48,262 bases of DNA from Clostridia bacterium (GTDB taxonomy: Bacteria; Bacillota; Clostridia; Lachnospirales; Lachnospiraceae), in contig CAJTDE010000034.1 in NCBI GenBank assembly GCA_910574835.1, positions 1 through 48,262 of the forward strand, in the 5' to 3' direction. Every line of letters begins with the position of its first letter. Position 1 is the stretch's first letter. Below, piece by piece: positions 1 to 8,121 of the stretch. A program made the translations under genes and the position numbers. Under the pieces are notes generated by a model, which was not told the DNA's origin, made no database searches, and worked only from the letters and a program-made list of their open reading frames with translations.

Positions 1-104
<104 letters not shown>

Positions 105-314
105 AGTGTTTGTCTGGTCAAAAATCACTACTAGCAATTTCTTCCCGTTCTTACTGTTTTTAGGTCGCTTATCTCTAAGCTGTTCTTGAATGATAATTGC
201 TTTGATTCCTTAGAAACCAAAACCTTTATCCATGATTCTCTTTCAGAATTTTCAAGGTTTACACTGTTTAGTTATCAAGGTTCGCTTGCTACTGTCTCGT
301 GCGACAGCTTTTGT
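105..314 (-). other. rRNA operon leader
   Basis: This is the transcribed, noncoding leader between the rrn promoter and the 16S gene, about 210 bases. It holds a small hairpin (CTGTC/GACAG, 295-310) close to the predicted start of transcription. I see no protein gene and no 5S gene in it. Short open frames on the plus strand here have no family match and no ribosome binding site. Confidence 0.7.
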
Positions 315-343
315 ATATTATCACATCATTTTTTACTTGTCAA
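315..343 (-). promoter_or_regulatory. rrn operon promoter
   Basis: A perfect -35 (TTGACA, 338-343) is separated by 17 bp from a near-perfect -10 (TAATAT, 315-320) preceded by TG-like bases, with AT-rich sequence upstream that could act as an UP element. This is the expected layout for a strong sigma-A rRNA promoter reading left into the 16S gene. It sits only 38 bp past the stop of the CvpA gene. Confidence 0.88.
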
Positions 344-381
344 CACTTTTTTTCAATTTTTTCTCTTTTTTATCTTATTTT

Positions 382-951
382 TTATAATAGAAGCAGCAAC
401 AGATTCTTTCGATATATCCAGGACAACAAACTGCTGTCCGCAATCATCCACAAAAGTTCCATACCCGTCTTAGTCCCCGCACACACGGTAACCCCAAAGA
501 AAAAAATCCATACAAACAGGATTCCCTCTACCAGCCCCAAAAGCAGGCCGGCCGTTTTATTCAATCCATGCAGAACAGGCAGCTTTGCTACAATACCCAG
601 CGAAAATACCACGCCTTGCACCAAAACGCTGACCAAGACAAATGTAATCAGGAATGCAATAAATCCAAGAATCATATCCGCCACATAATCGCCTATCATA
701 TCCTCCAGGCCAATCAGCTTAAACGCCTCTAGAATATCTGCTTCAGCCGATACCACCGTGCGCTGCAGCACGCGATGCAACGCCGTCTTTTCCTTTAAGA
801 AAGTCATAATATGAGAAGATGCTGCCGATGTCAAAAACAAAGTGAGGACTAAGCTGACAATCCCTACCGACTTTTTGATAAATCCCTTTCGATGTCCGTC
901 CCATGCCGCCAATAGCAAAAAGCCAACAACCGCAAATACCAACCAATTCAT
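382..951 (-). CDS. CvpA family membrane protein
   Basis: This 189-residue protein has four hydrophobic segments (roughly residues 2-20, 27-45, 90-110 and 130-152) and the overall pattern of the CvpA family, including a Gly-Lys-Gly turn after the first segment. CvpA proteins are small inner-membrane proteins linked in E. coli to colicin V export and envelope stress; the molecular role is unclear. AGGAG lies about 11 bases before the ATG. It is the last gene of a three-gene operon, 16 bp after the DUF5711 gene. The C-terminus ends in six leucines. No terminator is seen before the rrn promoter. Confidence 0.8.
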   Translation of the reverse strand: MNWLVFAVVGFLLLAAWDGHRKGFIKKSVGIVSLVLTLFLTSAASSHIMTFLKEKTALHRVLQRTVVSAEADILEAFKLIGLEDMIGDYVADMILGFIAFLITFVLVSVLVQGVVFSLGIVAKLPVLHGLNKTAGLLLGLVEGILFVWIFFFGVTVCAGTKTGMELLWMIADSSLLSWIYRKNLLLLLL

Positions 952-967
952 ATTCTTTCGTTCTCCT

Positions 968-2170
968 CTACTTCAGCTTTACCTCTTCCGTTCGATCTGA
1001 AAAGACGAATATATAATTCCGAAGGCCGGAGCCTTTATATATATCGGCAATGCTCCCATCGAAGCTTCCCGTATATCGCAGAACTCCCTTCTCATTATAG
1101 ATTTCACATTCATTTTCATTAAAGAGAATCATATCCTTCCCTGACATCTTTATCTGGCTATATGCAAGATTTGTTCCTTTATTCCACACCATAGCGCCTG
1201 AGGCGTCGTACAGGCGCACCTCATACCTGGTATTTTCCTCTCCCTCTCCCGTTCCTTCCAATACAAGCCCTACCTTATTCGCCCCAAAAAACACACTTTG
1301 AATCTCTTCTGTCACCTCGGTCATAGCTGTTTCCTCCGGGATCTCTTTTCCCTCATAAAAAATAACTCCCTGATCGGAAACTGCCGCGCAAATGCTGTCG
1401 CCCATATACTCGATTCTCGGAATCACCGTATTTTCATATATCTTGGAAGCCACAATCTTATCCACAAAGTTGCCTCCCACTGATCCAAAATTGTAAAACA
1501 CAATACAGCTTGTGGAACTTCCGCTCTGAATCTGAAAATAGGATACCGCCACTTTGATTCCGTCCGAGGAAATGCTGATCGACAACGGCTGCCCGGTCTC
1601 CGACAGCTTACAGCGGGCCTCTGTCAGCTTCTCTCCGTCCGCATCATAGAGACAAATCCAGGAAACCGAGCTGTCCGTGAGCAGCATAGCCGTAACTCCC
1701 TGGCTGGAAATACTCACCTGCTGTATCGGAAGCAGGGTTGTGATCTGTGTCCGAAGACCGTTCTCATTAAATACATAAGCTTCATTTCCCTGCATATCTG
1801 CCACAACTACCGAATTTTCACAGACATCAACAATCGGCATCTGCATATTATAGGTTTGGCTCCAGACAGCTTCATTTTGCAGATTTACACAAGAAATGCC
1901 GTCGCGGCTATATTTTAAGATCTTTCCATTATACTCCGCATACTGTGTATTCAGGGTATCTGTGCGTTGATTGGAGGAGAGCACCTCATAAGTCGTGTAG
2001 GTTTTATACTGGCTCCACGACCACATTCCAAAGACCAGTACAACCACAACTACCAGGCCAGCCAGACCTTTGACTCCAATCCCTGCCCGATGGCGAAACA
2101 ACTTTTCTTTGTAGGTTTTCATGTCCTCCGCCACTTCCGGGGTCTTATATAGTTGTGTTATCTTCGCCAT
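968..2170 (-). CDS. DUF5711 family protein, membrane-anchored beta-propeller-like
   Basis: The 400-residue protein has a basic cytosolic N-terminus of about 32 residues, one transmembrane segment (about 35-53, rich in Val), and a long extracytoplasmic part with repeated beta-strand/turn units of the WD40/PQQ-like kind (for example GKILKYSRDGISCV and KVGLVLEGTGEG). This matches the DUF5711 family known from Lachnospiraceae, whose function is unknown. A purine-rich AAGGA lies just before the ATG. It lies between the MPN/LysM gene (74 bp upstream) and the CvpA gene (16 bp downstream), so the three are probably co-transcribed. I infer a sensor or scaffold at the outer membrane face, without direct support. 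Confidence 0.75.
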   Translation of the reverse strand: MAKITQLYKTPEVAEDMKTYKEKLFRHRAGIGVKGLAGLVVVVVLVFGMWSWSQYKTYTTYEVLSSNQRTDTLNTQYAEYNGKILKYSRDGISCVNLQNEAVWSQTYNMQMPIVDVCENSVVVADMQGNEAYVFNENGLRTQITTLLPIQQVSISSQGVTAMLLTDSSVSWICLYDADGEKLTEARCKLSETGQPLSISISSDGIKVAVSYFQIQSGSSTSCIVFYNFGSVGGNFVDKIVASKIYENTVIPRIEYMGDSICAAVSDQGVIFYEGKEIPEETAMTEVTEEIQSVFFGANKVGLVLEGTGEGEENTRYEVRLYDASGAMVWNKGTNLAYSQIKMSGKDMILFNENECEIYNEKGVLRYTGSFDGSIADIYKGSGLRNYIFVFSDRTEEVKLK

Positions 2171-2244
2171 ATCCTTACCCTTTGGTTATTGCTTACTTCT
2201 CTTTTCTCACCAATAGCTTCGGGTACTATCATAGCACAATTTCT

Positions 2245-3495
2245 TTAGGGAAGCAAAAGTTTTTGTCCCACTAAGATGTGATTGATGTCTGTAATTCCGT
2301 TCAAGCTGCAGATTTCATCAATTTTATTATCCTGCCCATAGATTTTCCTGCTGATTTCCAAAAGTGTGTCTCCCTTTTGTACCGTATAACTTTCCGGAAC
2401 GGATATTACATTTTGACTAAGAGCGGTTTCCGCAGGCTCCGGTTCTGACTCCGGTGCGGATTCCGACTCCGGAGCCTGCTCAGGCGCTTCCTCGGGCGCT
2501 TCTTCCGGTTTTTCCGTTTCCTCCGGCGCTTCTTCCGGCTTTTCCGTTTCTTCCGGAACTGCTTCTTCCGTGCTCTCTTCCGCCTGCGCCTTTGCATTTT
2601 CTTCTTCCATTGCCATAACCATCTGAGCCGCATCATCCTGTTCTATAGGTGCAGGCTGATCCTGTTCCTCCTGGTTTTCTAAAGAATGAGAAATCTCACT
2701 CAAGGCCATCTCCAGACCTTCCATCTTCTCATAATTGTTAATCAATGTAATTCCTATGACTAAAACAACCATCACCAAAAAGGTACTGGCCATGTAGAGA
2801 AATGTCATCACCCGCTTCTGTCCGGACAGATCTTTTTTTTCCTGTACAAGTGTGCGAAAGCTTCTTGCCGCTCGATCCTCAAATTCTTCCTGCGTCTCGA
2901 TGCTCTCTCCTCCGCCTGTCTCTACCATATATCGCTGCATAGATTCATTTCGCTCATAGAAGATGTAATATCCCCTCTGGCGGGACAGTCTTCCGTTCTC
3001 ATAGGCAAAAAAATCTTCCTCTCCGTCCGTAGGCTCCGCCACCATGAGAACCTTGTCCACTCCCCCAAAATGATTGACATGAGTCTTTAACAGTCCCGGG
3101 TCCAAATCCATCGGGTAACCCGGTATGGACAAAAACCACCCCAGTACATCCTGATCAGCAAAATATTCCTTGATTGTTCCGTAAATTTCCGCCCAAACCT
3201 TGTCCGTAAACGGAATCCCTTCCCCGCTGTCTTCCAAATCCTTCAGAGCCACAGCGCTTCTGATAAAAAGATAAGGAATCCCATTGACCCAGTCCGAGCT
3301 TCCCAAAAGTACTGCCGCCCGGCTGTTTAAGGCCGCTTCCTTTGCCATTTTTTTTAAATAGGTAACCACATAATCCTCTATGTAGATTTTTCGATTTTCT
3401 TCCGGTTCTCCTATCTGACGAACATTTTTGGGCAGATCCGGCTTTCGTCTTGTCCCGGCTTCCCTTGCATTTTCCTTATAAACAATTTCAATCAT
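2245..3495 (-). CDS. MPN/JAMM-like domain protein with TM segment and C-terminal LysM
   Basis: Of 416 residues, about 35-190 form a domain that resembles MPN/JAMM proteins: a VLLGSSDWVNG strand, then GWFLSIPGYPMDLDPG where active JAMM peptidases have GWYHSHP...S..D. The two zinc-binding His are replaced by Leu and Ile, so it is predicted to be non-catalytic. A transmembrane segment follows (about 228-252), then a Glu/Pro-rich stalk (about 285-360) with repeated EETEKPEEAP units, and a complete LysM domain (about 366-416, YTVQKGDTLLEIS). LysM binds peptidoglycan, so the C-terminus should be outside and the MPN-like part in the cytosol. The GAGGTGAAAAGGG region precedes the ATG. First gene of the DUF5711-CvpA operon. 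The LysM call is firm; the MPN assignment is by eye. Confidence 0.78.
   Translation of the reverse strand: MIEIVYKENAREAGTRRKPDLPKNVRQIGEPEENRKIYIEDYVVTYLKKMAKEAALNSRAAVLLGSSDWVNGIPYLFIRSAVALKDLEDSGEGIPFTDKVWAEIYGTIKEYFADQDVLGWFLSIPGYPMDLDPGLLKTHVNHFGGVDKVLMVAEPTDGEEDFFAYENGRLSRQRGYYIFYERNESMQRYMVETGGGESIETQEEFEDRAARSFRTLVQEKKDLSGQKRVMTFLYMASTFLVMVVLVIGITLINNYEKMEGLEMALSEISHSLENQEEQDQPAPIEQDDAAQMVMAMEEENAKAQAEESTEEAVPEETEKPEEAPEETEKPEEAPEEAPEQAPESESAPESEPEPAETALSQNVISVPESYTVQKGDTLLEISRKIYGQDNKIDEICSLNGITDINHILVGQKLLLP
2498..2557 (-). repeat. Two 30-bp tandem units in the stalk of the LysM gene
   Basis: Two adjacent 30-base units (2498-2527 and 2528-2557) differ at only a few positions and encode the repeated peptide EETEKPEEAP. 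They lie in the Glu/Pro-rich stalk between the membrane segment and the LysM domain, where copy number can change without disturbing folded domains. Confidence 0.75.
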
Positions 3496-3646
3496 ACCCT
3501 TTTCACCTCATTACCCTCTCTCGTTTTTCCTATCCAGGCATATGGACATGCTCTGAGTAATTAATTGAATGGTAACACAGGTTCTATGCGGTATTTGTCA
3601 TTTGCTGTCAAAGGAACCGGAATTTTTTTCGACATATACGGACCAT

Positions 3647-3695
3647 TAAAAAAGGGAAACAGGGAAATAAGCTTGCTTATCTCCCTGCTTCCCTC
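3647..3695 (-). terminator. Terminator of the transketolase operon
   Basis: On the minus strand a long imperfect hairpin (AGGGAAGCAGGGA.../...CCCTGTTTCCCT, with an ATAAG/CTTAT top) is followed by a run of six T. It lies 15 bp past the stop of the transketolase C-terminal subunit gene and before the MPN/LysM gene. Confidence 0.85.
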
Positions 3696-3709
3696 TTACT
3701 TGGATTGAT

Positions 3710-4648
3710 TTACATAAATTCTTTTACTTGTTCATATACGCCTACGCCGTCCAGACGATACTTCTCAACCAGCTTCGCTGCCGGGCCGGACTCGCAGTAA
3801 GTGTCATTCACGCCGAGCTTCTTCACCGGTGTGGGAAGCTTCTCGCTCAAAACATCACAAACAGCGCTGCCAAGGCCGCCGATTACGGAATGTTCCTCTA
3901 TGGTCACTACCTTGCCCGTTTTCTTTGCAGATGCCAAAATCAGCTCTTCATCCAAAGGCTTGATGGTATGAATATTGATCACCTCTGCGGAAACGCCGTC
4001 TGCCGCAAGCTTCTCGGCTGCTTCCAAAGCGCTGTTTACGCAAAGACCTGTCGCAACAAGAGTCACATCCGTGCCCTCTCTCAGCACAATACCTTTGCCA
4101 AGCTCAAACTTGTAGGTCGCTTCATCATTGAATACCGGCACTGCCATTCTGCCAAACCGCAGATACACAGGTCCTACATATTCGGCTGCTGCCTTCACGG
4201 CCGCACGTGCTTCTACGTCGTCCGCCGGGTTGATGATCACCATACCGGGAATCGTGCGCATCAGAGCAATGTCTTCATTACACTGATGAGTTGCTCCGTC
4301 CTCGCCAACGGAGATTCCGGCATGAGTCGCTCCGATCTTTACATTCAAGTGGGGATATCCCACTGCATTACGAACCTGCTCAAAAGCGCGGCCTGCTGCA
4401 AACATAGCGAAAGAGCTGCAGAACGGGATCTTACCGGTCGTCGCCACACCTGCTGCGATACTTACCATATTGCACTCCGCAATTCCGCAGTCAAAGAAGC
4501 GTTCCGGAAATGCCTTCTTAAATACGCCTGTTTTGGTTGCGCCTGCCAAGTCGGCATCTAGTACGAGCACATTGGGGTTCTCTTCGCCAAGGGCTTTTAA
4601 TGCGTTGCCATAGCTTTCTCTTGTTGCAATCTTCTTTACTTCTGACAT
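3710..4648 (-). CDS. Transketolase, C-terminal subunit
   Basis: This 312-residue protein corresponds to the pyrimidine-binding and C-terminal domains of transketolase. Typical elements are seen: the DADL segment near the N-terminus, FDCGIAECNMVSIAAG (with the Glu that activates thiamine diphosphate, about residue 58), the THAGISVGEDGATHQ segment, and the C-terminal TIEEHSVIGGLGSAV. Transketolase moves two-carbon units between sugar phosphates in the non-oxidative pentose phosphate pathway. Here the enzyme is split in two chains, as in many Clostridia and archaea. The start overlaps the end of the N-terminal subunit gene by 13 bp, which suggests translational coupling and equal amounts of both chains. 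Confidence 0.95.
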   Translation of the reverse strand: MSEVKKIATRESYGNALKALGEENPNVLVLDADLAGATKTGVFKKAFPERFFDCGIAECNMVSIAAGVATTGKIPFCSSFAMFAAGRAFEQVRNAVGYPHLNVKIGATHAGISVGEDGATHQCNEDIALMRTIPGMVIINPADDVEARAAVKAAAEYVGPVYLRFGRMAVPVFNDEATYKFELGKGIVLREGTDVTLVATGLCVNSALEAAEKLAADGVSAEVINIHTIKPLDEELILASAKKTGKVVTIEEHSVIGGLGSAVCDVLSEKLPTPVKKLGVNDTYCESGPAAKLVEKYRLDGVGVYEQVKEFM

Positions 4649-5472
4649 AACTCTTCACCTGCCTTCTCTAATTCTGCCATTGCGGTTGCATACTGCTCAT
4701 CATTCGGAGCGGAACCGTGCCAGGACGCATTGTTCTCCATAAAGGAAACGCCCTTTCCCTTTACGGTTTTCATAATGATAACCGTCGGCTGTCCTTTGAC
4801 AGTCTTTGCTTCATCGAATGCAGCTTTCAGCTGATCAAAATCATGTCCGTCTACGCTGATTGTATGGAAACCGAATGCTTCAAACTTCTCCGGAATCGGA
4901 TACGGAGAGTTTACCTCTTCGATGGTTCCGTCAATCTGCAGGTTGTTATTATCCACGATCACGCACAGGTTGTCCAGCTTCTTAGCGCTGGCAAACATGG
5001 ATGCCTCCCAAACCTGTCCCTCCTGAAGCTCTCCATCCCCCAGAAGTGTGTACACACGATAGTTTTCACCGAAGGTCTTGGCCGAAAGAGCCATGCCTAC
5101 GGCTGCGGAAATACCCTGGCCCAAAGAACCGCTGGACATATCAAGGCCCGGCGTATGCTGCATACAGGGATGTCCCTGTAAATGAGATCCAATATGGCGA
5201 AGGGTGGTTAGGTCCTCCTTCGGGAAGAATCCCCGCTCTGCCAGAGCTGCATAAAGTCCCGGAGCCGTATGGCCCTTGGAAAGTACAAAGCGATCTCTGT
5301 CCGCCTTCTTCGGGTCCTTCGGATCAATATTCAACTCTTCAAAATACAGATAAGTAAACACCTCTGCTGCTGATAAAGAACCGCCCGGATGTCCGGACTT
5401 TGCACTGTGAACGGCCGTAACGATGCTCTTGCGGACTTCATTCGCCGTTTTTTGAAGTTCTAACTTAGTCAT
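4636..5472 (-). CDS. Transketolase, N-terminal subunit
   Basis: The 278-residue protein is the thiamine diphosphate-binding half of a split transketolase. Visible motifs are HPGG (about 28), SKGH (about 65), GSLGQG (about 116) and the cofactor motif GDGE...NN (about 144-176), which binds Mg and diphosphate. It pairs with the C-terminal subunit encoded just downstream with a 13-bp overlap to form the active enzyme of the pentose phosphate pathway. AAAGGTGGGA precedes the ATG. Transcription likely starts from the promoter at 5510-5538, and the two-gene unit ends at the hairpin at 3647-3695. Confidence 0.95.
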   Translation of the reverse strand: MTKLELQKTANEVRKSIVTAVHSAKSGHPGGSLSAAEVFTYLYFEELNIDPKDPKKADRDRFVLSKGHTAPGLYAALAERGFFPKEDLTTLRHIGSHLQGHPCMQHTPGLDMSSGSLGQGISAAVGMALSAKTFGENYRVYTLLGDGELQEGQVWEASMFASAKKLDNLCVIVDNNNLQIDGTIEEVNSPYPIPEKFEAFGFHTISVDGHDFDQLKAAFDEAKTVKGQPTVIIMKTVKGKGVSFMENNASWHGSAPNDEQYATAMAELEKAGEELCQK

Positions 5473-5509
5473 GTTTGTCCCACCTTTTATTAAATATTTT
5501 TCTTCTTAT

Positions 5510-5538
5510 AGTATACCTGTAGAGTTCTGGCTGGTCAA
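5510..5538 (-). promoter_or_regulatory. Promoter of the transketolase operon
   Basis: TTGACC (5533-5538), a 17-bp spacer and TATACT (5510-5515) make a good sigma-A promoter reading into the transketolase genes, with a leader of about 35 bases. Confidence 0.8.
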
Positions 5539-5582
5539 GCTGTTCTTGGCCGATTAACGACATATTTTCCGGCCCGAAAGCA

Positions 5583-6179
5583 TCACAATTCCACACGTCC
5601 TTCCAGGGCGCGCAAAAGCGTCACTTCATCAATATATTCCAGATCTCCGCCCACCGGAACGCCGCTGGCTATCCGGGTCACCAAAATCCCCGTAGGCTTA
5701 ATGAGCTTACTGATATACATAGCTGTCGTTTCGCCCTCCAGGCTGGAATTGGTCGCGATAATCACCTCATCCACATCCCCCTGAAGCCTGGTCATGAGTT
5801 CCTTTAGGCGTATATCATTCGGCCCGATTCCAAGCATAGGGGAGATAGCTCCGTGAAGCACATGGTAAACTCCCTCAAACCGCCCGGTCTTTTCATAAGC
5901 CGCCAGATCCCGGGTATTCTCCACCACCATAATCTGTCCGCTGTTCCGCTTGGGATTGCTGCAGATGGGACACAGTTCCCTGTCTGTCATAGTAAAGCAC
6001 TGCCTGCAATAGCGCACATTCTTCTTGGCGTCCACGATAGAATCCGACAGCGCCTGTACCTTCTCCATCGGCATATTTACAATGTGAAAGGCCAGGCGCT
6101 GCGCCGTCTTGCTCCCTATTCCCGGTAAGCCGGACAATTGTTCAATTAATCTGCTGATTTGACTTCCATAGTAATCCAT
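5583..6179 (-). CDS. recR: Recombination mediator protein RecR
   Basis: A full-length RecR of 198 residues: N-terminal helix-hairpin-helix (GLPGIGSKTAQRLAFH, about 17-32), a four-Cys zinc site (CRQCF...CPIC, about 58-73), a Toprim domain starting at about IMVVENTRDLAAYE, and the C-terminal ATP-like/ring region with GVPVGGDLEY. RecR forms a clamp that works with RecF and RecO to load RecA on gaps. Its ATG overlaps the TGA of ybaB (TGATG), so the two are translationally coupled. The order pfk-dnaX-ybaB-recR keeps the common dnaX-ybaB-recR cluster of Firmicutes. Confidence 0.97.
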   Translation of the reverse strand: MDYYGSQISRLIEQLSGLPGIGSKTAQRLAFHIVNMPMEKVQALSDSIVDAKKNVRYCRQCFTMTDRELCPICSNPKRNSGQIMVVENTRDLAAYEKTGRFEGVYHVLHGAISPMLGIGPNDIRLKELMTRLQGDVDEVIIATNSSLEGETTAMYISKLIKPTGILVTRIASGVPVGGDLEYIDEVTLLRALEGRVEL

Positions 6180-6532
6180 CAGAAGGGAAGTCCTCCGCCT
6201 AATCCGCCAGTCAGCTTCGACATCATTGCCGCAGAATCCTCCTCCATCTGGCGAAGGGCCTGATTTGCAGCCGCCATAATCAAGTCCTCCAGCATCTCGA
6301 TATCATCCGGGTCCACGACTTCCTCTGCCAGCTTCACCTTTACAATCTCTTTCTTTCCGGATACGGTTATCTCTACCGCACCGCCGCCTGCCGCCGCCGT
6401 ATATTCCTTTTCCTCAAGGGCCTTTTGGTTCTCTTCCATCTGACGCTGCATCTTCTGTGCCTGCTTCATCAGGTTATTCATGTTTCCCGGCATGCCCATT
6501 CCGCCTCCCGGAAATCCGCCTCTTTTTGCCAC
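6179..6532 (-). CDS. YbaB/EbfC family nucleoid-associated protein
   Basis: This 117-residue protein has a Gly/Met-rich start, the [16 protein letters not shown] helix and the central [16 protein letters not shown] strand typical of YbaB/EbfC, and a C-terminal Met-Ser-Gly-rich tail. Family members are dimeric DNA-binding proteins of the nucleoid. It sits between dnaX (14 bp upstream) and recR (1-bp overlap), the usual place in bacteria. The ATG is preceded by AAGGAGGATATCAAGGTGGC, with two possible Shine-Dalgarno segments; the length matches the family with this start. Confidence 0.95.
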   Translation of the reverse strand: MAKRGGFPGGGMGMPGNMNNLMKQAQKMQRQMEENQKALEEKEYTAAAGGGAVEITVSGKKEIVKVKLAEEVVDPDDIEMLEDLIMAAANQALRQMEEDSAAMMSKLTGGLGGGLPF

Positions 6533-6546
6533 CTTGATATCCTCCT

Positions 6547-8118
6547 TTATTCTTCTATATCTTCTATCTCAATCTCCATATGGATGATTTGATTCATATC
6601 TATTTCGCCTATCTCCGAATGAGGGTCATTCTCAAGAGATGCGACTTCCAGATCCATCTCTTTTCCTGTTCCCCTTTGCAGTACTGCCCGAATCTCCTCC
6701 AAATGTGCCGGCTCTTTCAAAAACTCCTCTTTTGTGGAGGATGCGGCAATGATCCCCAGCCTGCTGCCTCCCAAAGCTTTTAGCTTTGCATCTTTCAAAT
6801 AGGTGCGCAGTAAAGGATGCAGTTGGTTCATTACATTAAACCAATTCTTTACGACTTCCTGCACATCCTCCGGCAGCGCCTTCGGTGCTACAGGCGCAGC
6901 TGCCTGCTTCTTCTTAGCGGGCGCCGATTCATAAGCCGCCTCCTTCGCCGGCGCGGCGAAAACTCCCTCCTCCATCTGCTTTTCCAAAGCACGGATTCGG
7001 TCTAGCAGTCCGTCTGTGTCAGGCTCCATAGCCGGCTTGCACAGCTTAATAAAAGCTATCTCTACCAATACCCGCTTTTGAGAGGCGTAGCGAATCTGCC
7101 CTCCAAGCTCCGAAAAAATGCGGATATAACGGATAAGGGTATCTGTCTCAACCATCTGAGCTTCTTCCCGAAGCTGTGCCAAGTTCTCTGTTGACACATC
7201 CAGTACATCTTCCATGCGGTCTGCGCTTTTAAGTAAAAGCAGATTGCGCAGATACCATGTAAAGTCTGTTACAAACTGCCCCAGCTCTCTTCCCTGGAGC
7301 ACCAGCTGTTCTATCTGTTCCATAACGCCGACAAGGTCCTGCTTTAGCGTCTGTCTCAGCAATCCGCTGTAAACCACGGTATCTACGGCTCCAAGCACAT
7401 CCAGCACATGGTCATAGGTCAAATCCTGGTCAAGATAAAAGGCTATGCACTGGTCAAGAAGGCTCAGCGCATCCCGCATAGAACCATCCGCCGCCTTTGC
7501 AATATAGCGCAGCGCTTTTTCCTCCGCCGTCACTCCCTCCGCCTTTGTCAGCTCATCCAGCCGAGCCGTAATTGTCTCTGCTGAAATCCGCCGAAAATCA
7601 TACCGCTGACAGCGGGAAAGAATTGTTACGGGTATCTTATGCGCCTCTGTAGTCGCCAGAATAAAGATGACATAGGAAGGCGGCTCCTCCAGGGTTTTTA
7701 AAAGTGCATTAAATGCTCCGATAGAAAGCATATGCACCTCATCAATGATATAGACCTTGTACCGTCCCTCTGTGGGAGAATATGCTACCTCGTCCCGAAT
7801 TTCCCGAATGTTGTCCACGCCGTTGTTGGAGGCTGCGTCGATCTCTATCACATTCATGGAAGCGCCTGCCGCAATGGAACGGCAGGCCGCACACTCTCCG
7901 CAGGGGTTTCCGTCTGCCGGCTGCTGGCAGTTGACCGCCTTCGCAAATATCTTGGCAATGGTTGTCTTTCCGGTCCCTCTGGTACCGCAAAACAGATAGG
8001 CATGACCTATCCGCTCTGCCTTTATTTGATTTTTTAATGTGGTTACGATATGCTCCTGACCCTTTACATCACCAAACTCTGTAGGACGGAACTTCCGGTA
8101 GAGCGCCATATAAGACAT
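6547..8118 (-). CDS. dnaX: DNA polymerase III subunit gamma/tau
   Basis: A 523-residue clamp-loader ATPase. Residues 1-230 form the AAA+ module, with Walker A GTRGTGKT (about 45-52), a four-Cys zinc module ([16 protein letters not shown]), Walker B and sensor residues around [11 protein letters not shown], and the SRC arginine-finger segment. Helical domain III follows, then an Ala/Lys/Pro-rich linker (about 390-410) and a tau-like C-terminal part. It loads the sliding clamp and organises the replisome. I saw no A-AAA-AAG slippery site near the end of domain III, so no E. coli-type gamma product is evident. Only 3 bp separate it from pfk. Confidence 0.96.
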   Translation of the reverse strand: MSYMALYRKFRPTEFGDVKGQEHIVTTLKNQIKAERIGHAYLFCGTRGTGKTTIAKIFAKAVNCQQPADGNPCGECAACRSIAAGASMNVIEIDAASNNGVDNIREIRDEVAYSPTEGRYKVYIIDEVHMLSIGAFNALLKTLEEPPSYVIFILATTEAHKIPVTILSRCQRYDFRRISAETITARLDELTKAEGVTAEEKALRYIAKAADGSMRDALSLLDQCIAFYLDQDLTYDHVLDVLGAVDTVVYSGLLRQTLKQDLVGVMEQIEQLVLQGRELGQFVTDFTWYLRNLLLLKSADRMEDVLDVSTENLAQLREEAQMVETDTLIRYIRIFSELGGQIRYASQKRVLVEIAFIKLCKPAMEPDTDGLLDRIRALEKQMEEGVFAAPAKEAAYESAPAKKKQAAAPVAPKALPEDVQEVVKNWFNVMNQLHPLLRTYLKDAKLKALGGSRLGIIAASSTKEEFLKEPAHLEEIRAVLQRGTGKEMDLEVASLENDPHSEIGEIDMNQIIHMEIEIEDIEE

Positions 8119-8121
8119 GGG

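Noticed and set aside
186-688. Open frames on the plus strand over the rrn leader and the cvpA gene
   Set aside because: They lie opposite a noncoding leader and a real gene, have no ribosome binding site, and their sequences resemble no family.
3728-4561. A 277-codon open frame on the plus strand opposite the transketolase C-terminal gene
   Set aside because: The minus-strand gene is a clear transketolase; the antisense frame is Cys/His/Arg-rich with no domain and no ribosome binding site.
6547-8118. Programmed frameshift in dnaX making a short gamma subunit
   Set aside because: I found no A-AAA-AAG slippery heptamer in frame near the end of domain III.
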